A stretch of DNA of 64,000 nt from Enterobacter sp. CC120223-11 (GCF_900215375.1 NZ_OBEF01000002.1:1-64000); one strand, 5' to 3'. Numbered from the stretch's first letter, positions 26,961 through 36,241 are shown. Numbers and translations: made by a program. Notes: generated from the sequence alone by a model not told the origin.

Positions 26961-27292
26961 GCCACATTTCGACCCACATTCTCGACACCTCTCTCGGCAA
27001 ACCCGCCGCAGGCGTGCGAATCCGCCTGGAAAAGCAGACGGCTTCCGGCTGGCTGTTGATTCATGAAGAGAAGACCAACGCCGACGGGCGCATCGCCTCA
27101 ATGGCGGAAGGCGACCTGGCCGCCGGACGATACCGGCTGACGGCAGATATCGGCGAGTGGTTTACGCAGACGGCGCGGGAAACGCTCTACCCGCAGGCGC
27201 AGATAGACGTGGTGCTGCCCCGGGCGGGCGACCATTATCATTTGCCCTTCCTGATTGCCCCCTGGGGCTGGTCGACGTACCGGGGATCGTGA
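26957..27292 (+). CDS. hpxT: 5-Hydroxyisourate hydrolase (transthyretin-like) HpxT
   Basis: A 111-residue transthyretin-related enzyme that hydrolyses 5-hydroxyisourate, the product of urate oxidation, to OHCU. Diagnostic features are ISTHILDTSLGKPAAGV at the N-terminus and the C-terminal tetrapeptide YRGS, with HYHLPFLIAPWG before it. The ATG overlaps the stop of the hpxK fusion (ATGA). No urate-oxidising enzyme (hpxO or uricase) is found in the window, so that step must be encoded elsewhere. Confidence 0.92.
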   Translation: MSHISTHILDTSLGKPAAGVRIRLEKQTASGWLLIHEEKTNADGRIASMAEGDLAAGRYRLTADIGEWFTQTARETLYPQAQIDVVLPRAGDHYHLPFLIAPWGWSTYRGS

Positions 27293-27296
27293 TTTT

Positions 27297-27655
27297 TCCC
27301 CTCTCCCTAACCCTCTCCCCATAATGGCGAAGGGACTGATTGGTGCCGTCTTTGAATTTCTCCCTCTCCCTCACCCTCTCCCCAAAATGGCGAAGGGACT
27401 GATTGGTGCCGTCTTTGAATTTCTCCCTCTCCCTAACCCTCTCCCCAAAGGGGCGAGGGGACTGATTTGTACCGTCTTTGAATTTCTCCCTCTCCCTGAC
27501 CCTCACCCTAAAGAGGCGAGGAACTGATTGGTGCCGTCTTTGAATTTCTCCCTCATCCTGACTCTCACCCTAAAGAGGCGAGGGACTGATTGGTGCCGTA
27601 GTTGAATTTCTCCCTCTCCCTGAGGGAGAGGGCCGGGGTGAGGGGGAGATGCCGC
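27297..27655. repeat. Tandem array of about 63-bp units, CCCTCTCCC repeat block 2
   Basis: Five head-to-tail units start at about 27299, 27362, 27425, 27488 and 27550 (periods 63, 63, 63, 62), with a sixth partial copy at 27612 that ends in the hairpin CCCTCTCCCTGAGGGAGAGGG. Each unit runs from CCCTCTCCC through a CCCTCTCC copy, GGCGA(G)GGGACTGATTGGT and TTTGAATTTCT. The units differ by single substitutions and one-base gaps. There are no unique spacers, so it is not a CRISPR array. The whole 370-base gap between hpxT and the glucosidase gene is filled by it. Confidence 0.93.
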
Positions 27656-27662
27656 CCCAATC

Positions 27663-29309
27663 TCAGAACTGATAAACACGCGTCTCCCAATGATGCAGCC
27701 GGTATGGTTCATCAATCTGCGCGGCGTTCCCAAGCACGCACTTCGCGCCATCAAGGCTGAGATCGCCCTCAGGCCACTGCGCGGATTTGGACGACAAATT
27801 ACACAGCACCAGAAACTTCGCGTCGTCCTGCTCCCGCCAGTAAGCATAAATCTGCGGATGATCCGCCAGCACCAGCCGGTAGCGGCCGTAGATCAACGCG
27901 CGCTCTTTTTTGCGAAGGGCGATCAGGGCGCGGTAAAAATTGAGCACTGAATCAGGATCCTGCCGCTGGGCGGCGACGTTGATGATCGTATGGTTGGCGT
28001 TGACCTGGAACCAGGGCTTCGCTTCGCTGAAACCGGCGTTGGCCGAGTGATCCCACTGCATCGGCGTGCGTGAGTTGTCGCGCCCGGTATGGGTGAGGAA
28101 GGCAATGATTTCCTCTTCGCTTTTGCCCTGCGCCGTCATGTCGCGCCACATGTTTTTTGCCGAGACGTCGTCGAAGTCAGCAAGGCCGCTGAAGCGGGTG
28201 TTGGTCATGCCGATTTCCTGCCCCTGATAGATAAACGGCGTGCCCTGCATCAGAAAATAAAGCGTCGCGAGGCAGGTCGCACTTTCTCGCCAGTAGTGCT
28301 GAGTATCACCCCAGCGGGAGGTGATGCGCGTTAAATCGTGGTTTTCAACATACAGCGCGTTCCAGCCCTTGCCCTCCAGCGCCTCCTGCCAGGCGGTGAA
28401 GATTTTTTTTAGCTGCGCGGGAGAGGGACGGATCCCGGCTTCGGTTTCCCACAAACGCACGTGCTCGAACTGGAACACCATATTCAGGCGATTGCGATGC
28501 TCGCCAACCCACTCTTCGGCATGCGCTGAATCCAGGCCGTTGACTTCGCCGACGGTGACGATGTCGTAGTGCTGAAAGACGTTGCGGCTCATGTCGTCGA
28601 CGTACTCCAGCAGCCCGTCGTAGTTGAGGTGGCTTTTCATCGACGGTACGTAGCGCAGCTTGTCCGGGTTGGGCACGTCCGCAAGCGTCGGCTCTTTCTT
28701 CATGTGGCAGATGGCGTCGATGCGAAAGCCGTCAATGCCTTTCGCCAGCCACCAGTGCATCATGTCGTACACCGCGGTGCGCACCTGCGGGTTTTCCCAG
28801 TTCAGATCCGGCTGACGACGGGTAAACAGGTGCAGATAATACTGCTCCGTTTGCGGATCAAACTCCCACGCTGAGCCTTTGAAAATGCCTTCCCAGTTGT
28901 TCGGCTCCGCGCCATTTTTGCCGTCGCGCCAGGTGTACCAGTCGCGTTTCGGATTGTCTCTTGATGAGCTGGATTCCAGGAACCACGGATGTTCATCAGA
29001 GGTGTGGTTGACGACCAGATCGATAATCAGCCGCATGCCGCGGGCATGAACTTCGGCCAGCAGGCGGTCAAAATCGGCCATTGTGCCGAACTCTGCCATG
29101 ATCTGCTGATAATCGCTGATGTCGTAGCCGTTGTCGTCGTTGGGGGATTTGTACATCGGGCAGATCCAGATAAGATCGATGCCCAGCTCTTTCAGGTAAT
29201 CGAGCTTTTCGGTGATGCCGTTCAGGTCACCAATACCGTCGCCGTTGCTGTCCTTAAAGCTGCGCGGATAAATCTGGTAGGCGACCGCCTCTTTCCACCA
29301 GGTTGCCAT
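27663..29309 (-). CDS. GH13 alpha-glucosidase (second enzyme of the alpha-glucoside operon)
   Basis: A 548-residue cytosolic glycoside hydrolase of family 13, oligo-glucosidase subgroup. Catalytic residues are Asp198 (GFRIDAI), Glu255 (VTVGEVNG) and Asp325 (VENHDLTR). QPDLNWENPQVR is the family signature. The residue after the nucleophile is Ala, whereas Val is typical of alpha-1,6-specific enzymes, so its linkage preference probably differs from the neighbour (trehalulose, sucrose isomers or alpha-1,4 links are possible). It is last in the operon, two bases after the first glucosidase. Confidence 0.85.
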   Translation of the reverse strand: MATWWKEAVAYQIYPRSFKDSNGDGIGDLNGITEKLDYLKELGIDLIWICPMYKSPNDDNGYDISDYQQIMAEFGTMADFDRLLAEVHARGMRLIIDLVVNHTSDEHPWFLESSSSRDNPKRDWYTWRDGKNGAEPNNWEGIFKGSAWEFDPQTEQYYLHLFTRRQPDLNWENPQVRTAVYDMMHWWLAKGIDGFRIDAICHMKKEPTLADVPNPDKLRYVPSMKSHLNYDGLLEYVDDMSRNVFQHYDIVTVGEVNGLDSAHAEEWVGEHRNRLNMVFQFEHVRLWETEAGIRPSPAQLKKIFTAWQEALEGKGWNALYVENHDLTRITSRWGDTQHYWRESATCLATLYFLMQGTPFIYQGQEIGMTNTRFSGLADFDDVSAKNMWRDMTAQGKSEEEIIAFLTHTGRDNSRTPMQWDHSANAGFSEAKPWFQVNANHTIINVAAQRQDPDSVLNFYRALIALRKKERALIYGRYRLVLADHPQIYAYWREQDDAKFLVLCNLSSKSAQWPEGDLSLDGAKCVLGNAAQIDEPYRLHHWETRVYQF

Positions 29310-29311
29310 CG

Positions 29312-30952
29312 TTATCTCCCGATCAGTAAAGCAAAGGATTCATAGGGTTGCAGCTCTATGCTTGAGCCAAGCAGTTCGCGCGGAGCGTAATGGTGAATCA
29401 GGCACTCGCCGTGCCAGCCGTGCATCTCTTGGGGCAGCTTCAGCATCACGCGTTCCCGGCTGAAGTTGTTGATAACCAGCAGCGTTTGATCGTCGAGCGT
29501 TCTGAGCCACGCGAAAACGTGCAGATGTTCGGCGAAAAGCTGCTGAAAATCGCCGTACACCAGAATCGGGTGCTGTTTGCGTAAGGCCACCAGCTTACGG
29601 TAATGCCAGAAAATGGAGTCCGGCTGCGCCAGCGCGGCGGTGACGTTAATGTCACGGTAATTGGAATTAACACCGATCCACGGCGTACCGCTTGTGAAAC
29701 CTGCGTTGGCACTGGTGTCCCACTGCATCGGTGTGCGGGCGTTGTCGCGCCCGTTGGCGTGGATGCCGAGCATCATTTCTTCGTGGCTGATGCCGGCTTC
29801 CACCCGCTCCCGGTAGAGGTTCAGGGTTTCGATGTCGCGGTAGTCATCGATGTTGTCGAAGCGCACGTTGGTCATGCCAATCTCTTCGCCCTGATAGATG
29901 TAAGGCGTGCCCTTCAGGCAGTGCAGGGCGGTGGCGAGCATTTTGGCAGAGGCTTCGCGATACTCGCCTTCGTCGCCGAATTTGGACACCGCGCGCGGCA
30001 GGTCGTGGTTGCTCCAGAACAGCGAGTTCCAGCCAACGTGCGCCAGTGCCGTTTGCCATTTATCGATCACGGCTTTGAAGCCTGAAAGCTCAAACGGCTG
30101 GCTGCGCCATTTCCCGGCGTGCTCGTCCCAGAACTGCTTGATGTGATCGAACTGGAATACCATCGACAGCTCGTCGCGATCTTCCGCGCTGTAGAGCAGC
30201 GCATCTTCCGGCGAGGCGCTCCAGGCCTCGCCGACCGTGACGTAATCTCCCTTGCCAAAGGTGGCGCGGTTCAACTGGCGGATCAGCGCGTGCAGGTTTT
30301 TGCCGTTGGCCATGATTTGCTTATCGACTTCTTTGCCAATCAGGTCGATGACGTCCATGCGAAAGCCGCCAATGCCGCGGGCGAGCCAGCGATTCATCAT
30401 GGCGTGGACCTCTTCGTGCACGCGTGGGTTGTCCCAGTTGAGATCGGGCTGGCGCTTTGAAAACTGGTGCAGATAGTATTCGCCGCTGGCTTCATCCAGC
30501 GCCCAGCCGCTGCCGCCAAAGTAAGAGTGGAAGTCATTTGGTGGGCCGCCATTCGCCGCCGGTTTGCGCCAGATGTAGAAGTCGCGCCAGGGGTTATCGG
30601 GGGATTTTAGCGCTTCGAGAAACCACGGATGTTCGTCGGAGGTATGGTTCACCACAAGGTCCATCAGGATGTGGATATCGCGCCGTTTCGCCTGTTCGAT
30701 GAGTTCGTCCATCTGGGCCAGGGTGCCAAACTCGGCGGCAATGTCTTCGTAGTCGGAGATGTCGTAGCCGTTGTCGTCCATCGGTGAGCGATAAACTGGC
30801 GAGAGCCAGATCAGGGTGATCCCGAGCTGATGCAGGTAGTCGAGCTTGCTGATGATGCCGCCCAGATCGCCAATGCCGTCGCCGTTGCTGTCCATAAAGC
30901 TGCGCGGGTAGATCTGATACACCACGGCGCTGTGCCACCATTTTTGTTTCAT
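29312..30952 (-). CDS. GH13 oligo-1,6-glucosidase / palatinase-like alpha-glucosidase
   Basis: A 546-residue GH13 enzyme with Asp200 (GFRMDVIDLIG), Glu242 (VTVGEAWS) and Asp317 (SNHDLPR). Val201 directly after the nucleophile is the established marker of alpha-1,6 specificity, so isomaltose or isomaltulose (palatinose) is a likely substrate. The order binding protein, two permeases, ATPase and two hydrolases resembles the pal cluster of Erwinia rhapontici and the agl systems of rhizobia. There is no secretion signal; imported sugars are split in the cytosol. Confidence 0.85.
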   Translation of the reverse strand: MKQKWWHSAVVYQIYPRSFMDSNGDGIGDLGGIISKLDYLHQLGITLIWLSPVYRSPMDDNGYDISDYEDIAAEFGTLAQMDELIEQAKRRDIHILMDLVVNHTSDEHPWFLEALKSPDNPWRDFYIWRKPAANGGPPNDFHSYFGGSGWALDEASGEYYLHQFSKRQPDLNWDNPRVHEEVHAMMNRWLARGIGGFRMDVIDLIGKEVDKQIMANGKNLHALIRQLNRATFGKGDYVTVGEAWSASPEDALLYSAEDRDELSMVFQFDHIKQFWDEHAGKWRSQPFELSGFKAVIDKWQTALAHVGWNSLFWSNHDLPRAVSKFGDEGEYREASAKMLATALHCLKGTPYIYQGEEIGMTNVRFDNIDDYRDIETLNLYRERVEAGISHEEMMLGIHANGRDNARTPMQWDTSANAGFTSGTPWIGVNSNYRDINVTAALAQPDSIFWHYRKLVALRKQHPILVYGDFQQLFAEHLHVFAWLRTLDDQTLLVINNFSRERVMLKLPQEMHGWHGECLIHHYAPRELLGSSIELQPYESFALLIGR

Positions 30953-30976
30953 AAGATGCTCCTGGTTGCGTTTGTT

Positions 30977-31152
30977 GCCCTCTCCCTAACCCTCTCCCGA
31001 AGGGAGAGGGAATCGAATGATGCGGTTGTTGGCTTCCTCTCTCCCTTATGAGCAACCAGCGGGTTTTGATTTTTCGCCCTCCTGAGGAGAGGGAACCGGA
31101 CGAGCGGGTTTTGATTTTCTCCCTCTCCTGGGGGAGAGGGTTGGGGAGAGGG
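30977..31152. repeat. CCCTCTCCC/GGGAGAGGG repeat block 3
   Basis: The 210-base gap between the ATPase gene and the first glucosidase holds a hairpin CCCTCTCCC GAA GGGAGAGGG (30991-31010), two copies of CGGGTTTTGATTTT about 60 bases apart and a final CCCTCTCCTG GGGGAGAGGG (31121-31140). It belongs to the same family as blocks 1 and 2. Here it lies inside an operon. Confidence 0.88.
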
Positions 31153-31162
31153 CGCCACGGTA

Positions 31163-32257
31163 TTAAAGCCGCGCAAAGGCCAGCCCCGCCTCGTCAAACA
31201 GATAGCAGCGCTCCGGCGGCAGGTGCAGGCCGAGGCGCTGATCGGGCGCCACCTCCTGGCGTGACGTCAGGCGCGTCACCAGCGGTTCGCTGCCGTAGCC
31301 GCCGTTGACGTAGAGCAGCGTTTCGTTGCCCATCTGTTCGACGAACAGCACTTCGCCCTCCACGTCGGCTTTGGCAAGATCGATAAGGCTGACGTGCTCC
31401 GGGCGGATCCCAAGCCAGACGCGATCGCCGACTTTTGCCCTCAGCGTTTCTATTGGCAGCGCAATACGCTGGCGATTTTCCAGATCCACTATCGTTTGCC
31501 GCTCGCCCGTTTCGACGAGCGCGCCCGCAATCAGGTTCATCTTCGGCGAGCCGATAAACTGCGCGACGAACAGGTTGGCTGGACGATCGTAGAGCTCAAG
31601 CGGCGATCCCACCTGCTCGATGTGGCCCTGATTCAGCACCACGATCCTGTCCGCAAGCGTCATCGCTTCAACCTGATCGTGGGTGACGTACAGAATGGTC
31701 GCGTTGATGCGCTTGTGCAGCGCCGCAATCTCCATGCGCATCTGTACGCGCAGGGAAGCATCGAGGTTTGAAAGCGGTTCGTCGAACAGAAACAGGCTTG
31801 GTTCGCGCACAATAGCCCGGCCAATCGCCACGCGCTGACGCTGGCCGCCGGAGAGATCTTTCGGTCGCCTGTCGAGCAGGTTTTCCAGTTGCAGAATGCG
31901 CGCGCTGGCCCGCACCTTGTCGTCGATTTCTTTCGCCGGGCGCTTCGCCATTTCGAGCGCGAACGCCATGTTCTGATACACCGTCATATGCGGGTAGAGC
32001 GCATAGGACTGGAACACCATCCCGATGCCGCGCTCGGAGGGAGAGTCATCGTTCACGCAGACGCCGTCGATACGCATTTCGCCTTCGCTGATTTCTTCCA
32101 GCCCTGCCACCATGCGCAGCAGCGTCGATTTGCCGCAGCCTGAAGGGCCGACGACCACCACAAACTCACCGTCGCTGACGGTTAAATCCAGCGGCTTAAT
32201 CACCTCCGAAGAGGAGCCGTACCGTTTGCTGATCTTATCGAGTACCAGTTGCCCCAT
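31163..32257 (-). CDS. Sugar ABC transporter ATPase, MsmK/UgpC type
   Basis: A 364-residue nucleotide-binding subunit that drives import. Walker A is GPSGCGKST, the signature is LSGGQRQRVA, Walker B is LFLFDEPLSNLD and the H-loop is YVTHDQVEAM. The C-terminal OB-fold regulatory domain (about 235-364, with LGIRPEHVSL) is typical of the MalK/UgpC/MsmK group. It is separated by two bases from the permease gene upstream. Corresponds to PalK/AglK by position. Confidence 0.88.
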   Translation of the reverse strand: MGQLVLDKISKRYGSSSEVIKPLDLTVSDGEFVVVVGPSGCGKSTLLRMVAGLEEISEGEMRIDGVCVNDDSPSERGIGMVFQSYALYPHMTVYQNMAFALEMAKRPAKEIDDKVRASARILQLENLLDRRPKDLSGGQRQRVAIGRAIVREPSLFLFDEPLSNLDASLRVQMRMEIAALHKRINATILYVTHDQVEAMTLADRIVVLNQGHIEQVGSPLELYDRPANLFVAQFIGSPKMNLIAGALVETGERQTIVDLENRQRIALPIETLRAKVGDRVWLGIRPEHVSLIDLAKADVEGEVLFVEQMGNETLLYVNGGYGSEPLVTRLTSRQEVAPDQRLGLHLPPERCYLFDEAGLAFARL

Positions 32258-32259
32258 CG

Positions 32260-33105
32260 TTACCCCTTAATCGCTCCGCTGGTGAGTCCGCTGACGATGC
32301 GTTTCTGGAAGATCAGCACCAGGATGATAATTGGCAAAGTCACCACCACCGATGCCGCCATGATGCTGCCCCACGGCAGTTCAAAGGTGGACGCCCCGCT
32401 GAACATGCTGATGGCTACCGGCACCGTGCGTTTGTCGCCAGAGATGATGAACGTCAGGGCGAACATAAATTCGTTCCACGCGCCGATAAACGCCAGCAGG
32501 CCGGTGGTCACCAGCGCCGGGGCGAGGATGGGCGCGAAGACGCGGCGGATAATGGTCCATGTGCCTGCGCCGTCGACAATCGCGGCTTCTTCGAGTTCGA
32601 CCGGGATCGACTTCATAAAGGTGGTCAGCACCCAGACGGTAAAAGGCAGCGAAAACGTGGTGTAGGAGAGGATCAGCGCCCCGAGTGAATCGTAGAGTCC
32701 GAGAAAGCGCACCAGTTCGAACATGCCGGTCAGCACCGCCACCTGCGGGAACATAGAGACACACAGAATGGTGAACAGCAGAAAACGCCTGCCGCGGAAC
32801 GGCACGCGAGCCAGTGCAAACGAGGCGGTGACGGACACCAGCAGGCAGATACCGACGGTGATGGTTGCCACCAGCACCGAATTCAGCAGGCTGCGGGCGA
32901 TGCCGTTATCCACCAGCGCGACCACATAGTTGTGCCAGTGCCAGCCGCTCGGCAGATACGCGGGTAAAAACAGCTCCTGCCCGGTGCGCAGCGAGGTCAG
33001 GATCGCGTAGTAAAACGGGAAGACGCAGAACAGCACCGCGACGGTTGCGCCTGCGTAAATCGTCAGGCTTTTGCCAAAACGCCGCTGGGCGCGGGTGGTT
33101 TTCAT
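32260..33105 (-). CDS. Sugar ABC transporter permease, MalG type
   Basis: A 281-residue inner-membrane protein with six predicted helices. The EAA loop that docks to the ATPase is ELEEAAIVDGAGTWTIIRRVFAPIL (about 170-195). Family: binding-protein-dependent transport permease of the carbohydrate uptake transporter-1 type. It overlaps the first permease gene by four bases and precedes the ATPase by two. Confidence 0.88.
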   Translation of the reverse strand: MKTTRAQRRFGKSLTIYAGATVAVLFCVFPFYYAILTSLRTGQELFLPAYLPSGWHWHNYVVALVDNGIARSLLNSVLVATITVGICLLVSVTASFALARVPFRGRRFLLFTILCVSMFPQVAVLTGMFELVRFLGLYDSLGALILSYTTFSLPFTVWVLTTFMKSIPVELEEAAIVDGAGTWTIIRRVFAPILAPALVTTGLLAFIGAWNEFMFALTFIISGDKRTVPVAISMFSGASTFELPWGSIMAASVVVTLPIIILVLIFQKRIVSGLTSGAIKG

Positions 33106-34022
33106 GGCTGCTTCTCCTTGTCGTTAAGCTTCGAGACGCGGATAAAGCAGGCGGCAATGCCTGCCACCATCATAAACACCAGCACCGACGCCGCCGAGCC
33201 TGCGCCCATATCCTGATAGGAGATGATCTGCTCGCGGGCGTAGCCGGACACGGACATCGTGGCCTCGCTGTTGGAGGTCAGGACGAAGATCAGATCGAAA
33301 ATACGCATGGCATCCATCACGCGGAAAATCACCGCCACGATCATCGCAGGCAGGATCAGCGGCAGCGTAATACGCCTGAACCGCTGCCAGGCGCTGGCGC
33401 CGTCCACGCGAGCGGCTTCGTAGAGATCGCCGGGGATCAGCTGTAACGCCGCCAGCAGCATCAGCGCCATAAACGGCGTGGTCTTCCAGACGTCGGCGAT
33501 CACCACGGCCCACATCGACAGCGACGGTTCGGCAATCCACGCCAGGTGCGCCTGATAGCCGAAGATCTTCGCCAGCAGATCGTTCACCACGCCGTACTGG
33601 TCGTGAAACATCCAGCCCCACATTTTGGCGCTGACGATGGTCGGAATGGCCCAGGGCACCAGAATGGCGGTACGTACGAGCCCCTGACCGCGAAACTTCT
33701 CGTTCATCAGCAGGGCGAGCAGCATCCCGAGCACCACTTCCAGACAGACGGACACCACCGTAAACCACAGCGTGTTGCCCACGGCCTGCCACCAGAGCGG
33801 ATCTGCCAGCACGCCAGTGATGTCGCCGTCATGTTTGAGGTAATAGTTAGCGAGCCCCACCATCTGATAGTCGCCCGGGTTGTCGAGCATCGCGTTGGTG
33901 AAGCTGAAGAAGAAGGTACGAGCCAGCGGCCAGCCTGCCGCCAGCGCCAGAAGCAAAAGGGCGGGCGCCACCAGTATCCATGCGATACGGCGACGCCGCT
34001 GTTGATAGCCAGAGTGCGCCAA
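33102..34022 (-). CDS. Sugar ABC transporter permease, MalF type
   Basis: A 306-residue permease with six predicted helices. The EAA loop reads DLYEAARVDGASAWQRFRRITLPLI. It pairs with the MalG-type subunit to form the channel. Its start codon directly follows the stop of the binding-protein gene at 34023, and it overlaps the next gene by four bases, so all are in one operon. Confidence 0.88.
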   Translation of the reverse strand: MAHSGYQQRRRRIAWILVAPALLLLALAAGWPLARTFFFSFTNAMLDNPGDYQMVGLANYYLKHDGDITGVLADPLWWQAVGNTLWFTVVSVCLEVVLGMLLALLMNEKFRGQGLVRTAILVPWAIPTIVSAKMWGWMFHDQYGVVNDLLAKIFGYQAHLAWIAEPSLSMWAVVIADVWKTTPFMALMLLAALQLIPGDLYEAARVDGASAWQRFRRITLPLILPAMIVAVIFRVMDAMRIFDLIFVLTSNSEATMSVSGYAREQIISYQDMGAGSAASVLVFMMVAGIAACFIRVSKLNDKEKQP

Positions 34023-35288
34023 TTAATGCCAGTCCTTGCCTTTCACACGCTCCAGGCGTTTTTGCAGATCCGCAACGGCGGTTTTACCGTCGCTGCCGCC
34101 GTTCAGCACCTTAAAGGTGACGTTGAAGATGGCATTAGAGACGCGCGGGTACTGGCTCTTCGTCGCCGTGGCCGGGCGTGGAACCGCATTGGCGAAGATC
34201 TCTTTAAACATCGTCAGGTGCGGCGCGCTTTCCATCACGGCTTTGTCTTCATACAGCGCCGAGCGAGTTGGCGCGAAGCCGAGATACTTCAGCTGCATCT
34301 TCTGCGAATCGGCATCTGTGAGGATTTTCAGCAGCGCAATGGCCGCGTCTTTGTTTTTGGTGTTGCCGTTGATTGACCACTGCCAGCCGCCCAGCGCGTT
34401 CGCCGATTTGCCGTCCGGCCCGGCAGGCAGCGGGGCGACGCCCACTTTACCCTTCAGCGGGCTGTCGGCGCCCTGTGAAAGCAGATAAGCATAAGGCCAG
34501 TTGCGCATAAACAGCGCGTCGCCGTTCTGGAACACGGCCCGCGACTCTTCTTCTTTATAGCCGAGCGCGCCTTTTGGCGTGATTTTGCCAATCCAGCCCG
34601 CGACCATATCCAGCGCCGCGGCGGCTTTCGGATTGTTCACGGTCACGTTCCCTTTTTCGTCGATAAAGGTGCCGCCTCCGTAAGAGTCGATCCACTCCAG
34701 GGCGTTACAGGTCAGGCCCTCGTAGGATTTGCCCTGGAAGATCATCCCCCAGAAGTTTTTATGTCCGGCCTTGCGCTCCTCGGCCTGAATTTTGGTGGCG
34801 ATGCGCGTCAGATCTTCCCAGGTTTTCGGCGGCTGCTCGTTGTATTTTTCCAGCAGATCTTTGCGGTAATAGAGCACGCCGGTGTCCAGATAGGCGGGGA
34901 TGGCTTTAACCTTGCCGTTCACGGTGTCGTTGGCCCACGGGCCGGGGAAGAAATCGCCCTTCATGTCGCTGACGGCATCGGTCAGATCGAGAGTCTGCTT
35001 ATCGAGCAGGCCGACCCAGATGGTATCGGACTGGAAGAGATCGACCGCTTTTTCATCTTTGGCGGCAAACAGCTGCTGGAACAGGGCGAGCTTCTCGTCG
35101 GAGGCTGCCGGAAATTCGATAAATTCCAGTTTGTTGCTAGTTTGCTTTTCGAAACGGTCTTTGACGTAGTTGCAGTATTCCTTACCGCCGGGAGAGATCG
35201 GGCATTCCATACGCAGGGTATCCGCGAGCGCTGCATTAGCGACACCGGCCAGCGCTAAGGTAATAAGACTTAACGTCAGTTTTTTCAT
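34023..35288 (-). CDS. Alpha-glucoside-type sugar-binding protein of ABC transporter
   Basis: A 421-residue periplasmic protein of solute-binding family 1. The signal peptide is MKKLTLSLITLALAGVANA with cleavage near ALA. The mature part starts with DTLRMECPISPGG and has the family segments GVLYYRKDLLEKYN and GDALFMRNWPYAY. It is the first gene of the six-gene operon and is probably preceded by the promoter in 35289-35460. No regulator gene lies nearby, so control cannot be assigned. Confidence 0.87.
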   Translation of the reverse strand: MKKLTLSLITLALAGVANAALADTLRMECPISPGGKEYCNYVKDRFEKQTSNKLEFIEFPAASDEKLALFQQLFAAKDEKAVDLFQSDTIWVGLLDKQTLDLTDAVSDMKGDFFPGPWANDTVNGKVKAIPAYLDTGVLYYRKDLLEKYNEQPPKTWEDLTRIATKIQAEERKAGHKNFWGMIFQGKSYEGLTCNALEWIDSYGGGTFIDEKGNVTVNNPKAAAALDMVAGWIGKITPKGALGYKEEESRAVFQNGDALFMRNWPYAYLLSQGADSPLKGKVGVAPLPAGPDGKSANALGGWQWSINGNTKNKDAAIALLKILTDADSQKMQLKYLGFAPTRSALYEDKAVMESAPHLTMFKEIFANAVPRPATATKSQYPRVSNAIFNVTFKVLNGGSDGKTAVADLQKRLERVKGKDWH

Positions 35289-35470
35289 TATTTCCTCGAC
35301 TGTTCAGACGTAACCAGAGGTGGCGTATAAAGAAAACGCCATCTCAAAAGCTAGTTAACAACGAGGCCGGGCGACAAGTTAGCTGCCTAATCTTTGTGCT
35401 AAATCTGGATCTACTGCACGAACAGCATTTTTTTTCAGCGCTTCCGCGAAAGAAGCGCTAAAGAGGAGGA

Positions 35471-36241
35471 TTATTCGAGGGTGAAGGTGTCTGCGTCCTG
35501 CCATGCGGGGAATTTTTCGCGGTACTCCTTCAGCATAGAAAGCGAAAGATCGGCATGGATAAGCGTGGCCTGGTGCGGCTCGGCGGTGGCGATGATTTCG
35601 CCCTGTGGGTTGATCACCCGGCTGTCGCCGCGGTAGTGATGCCCGTTACCGTCGGTGCCGACGCGGTTACAGCCGACGACGTAAGCCTGGTTTTCAATGG
35701 CGCGTGCGGTGAGCAGCGCCTGCCAGTGCAGAGAACGTGGCGCAGGCCAGTTGGCAACGTACAGCACTAAGTCGTAATCATTGCGATTGCGTGACCACAC
35801 CGGGAAGCGCAGGTCGTAGCACACCAGCGGTAATATCCGCCAGCCGCGCCACTCAAACACTACGCGCTCGTTGCCAGCCTGGTAATGATGGTGCTCATCG
35901 GCCATACGGAACAGGTGGCGCTTGTCGTAGCGGTGAACCGTGCCGTTGGGTTCCACCAGTAAAAACCGGTTTACCGGCCCACGTTCCGTTTGCAGGGCCG
36001 CACTTCCGGCGATCAGCGCATCGGCCTGCTGCGCTTTTTCATGCATCCATGCCACAACGTCCGCTTCCGGCAGGGATTGCGTTGCTGCTTCCATCGCAAA
36101 ACCGGTGGTAAACATCTCCGGCAGTACGATGATATCCCGTCCGCTCACGGCTTCCAGCTGACGATCGAAATGGCGCAGGTTGGCGGGGCCATCCATCCAC
36201 ACCAGCGGTTGTTGCAGGACGGTCACTTTCAGGTTAGACAC
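35471..36241 (-). CDS. yafV: Omega-amidase YafV (nitrilase family)
   Basis: A 256-residue carbon-nitrogen hydrolase of the same length as E. coli YafV. The enzyme deaminates alpha-ketoglutaramate-type compounds in methionine/glutamine salvage. The catalytic triad is Glu42 (VLPEMFTTGF), Lys107 (YDKRHLF) and Cys141 (LVCYDLRFP). In E. coli the lysozyme inhibitor gene ivy lies between yafV and fadE; here that gap is only 172 bases and ivy is missing. Confidence 0.92.
   Translation of the reverse strand: MSNLKVTVLQQPLVWMDGPANLRHFDRQLEAVSGRDIIVLPEMFTTGFAMEAATQSLPEADVVAWMHEKAQQADALIAGSAALQTERGPVNRFLLVEPNGTVHRYDKRHLFRMADEHHHYQAGNERVVFEWRGWRILPLVCYDLRFPVWSRNRNDYDLVLYVANWPAPRSLHWQALLTARAIENQAYVVGCNRVGTDGNGHHYRGDSRVINPQGEIIATAEPHQATLIHADLSLSMLKEYREKFPAWQDADTFTLE

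Noticed and set aside
27297..27655. Possible CRISPR array
   Set aside because: The units are about 63 bp long and repeat throughout with no unique spacers, and no cas genes are present; it is a tandem repeat.
35428..35460. Hairpin AGCGCTTCC/GAAGCGCT near the yafV 3' end as a terminator
   Set aside because: The T-run lies on the wrong side of the stem for yafV transcription, and no plus-strand gene ends here.
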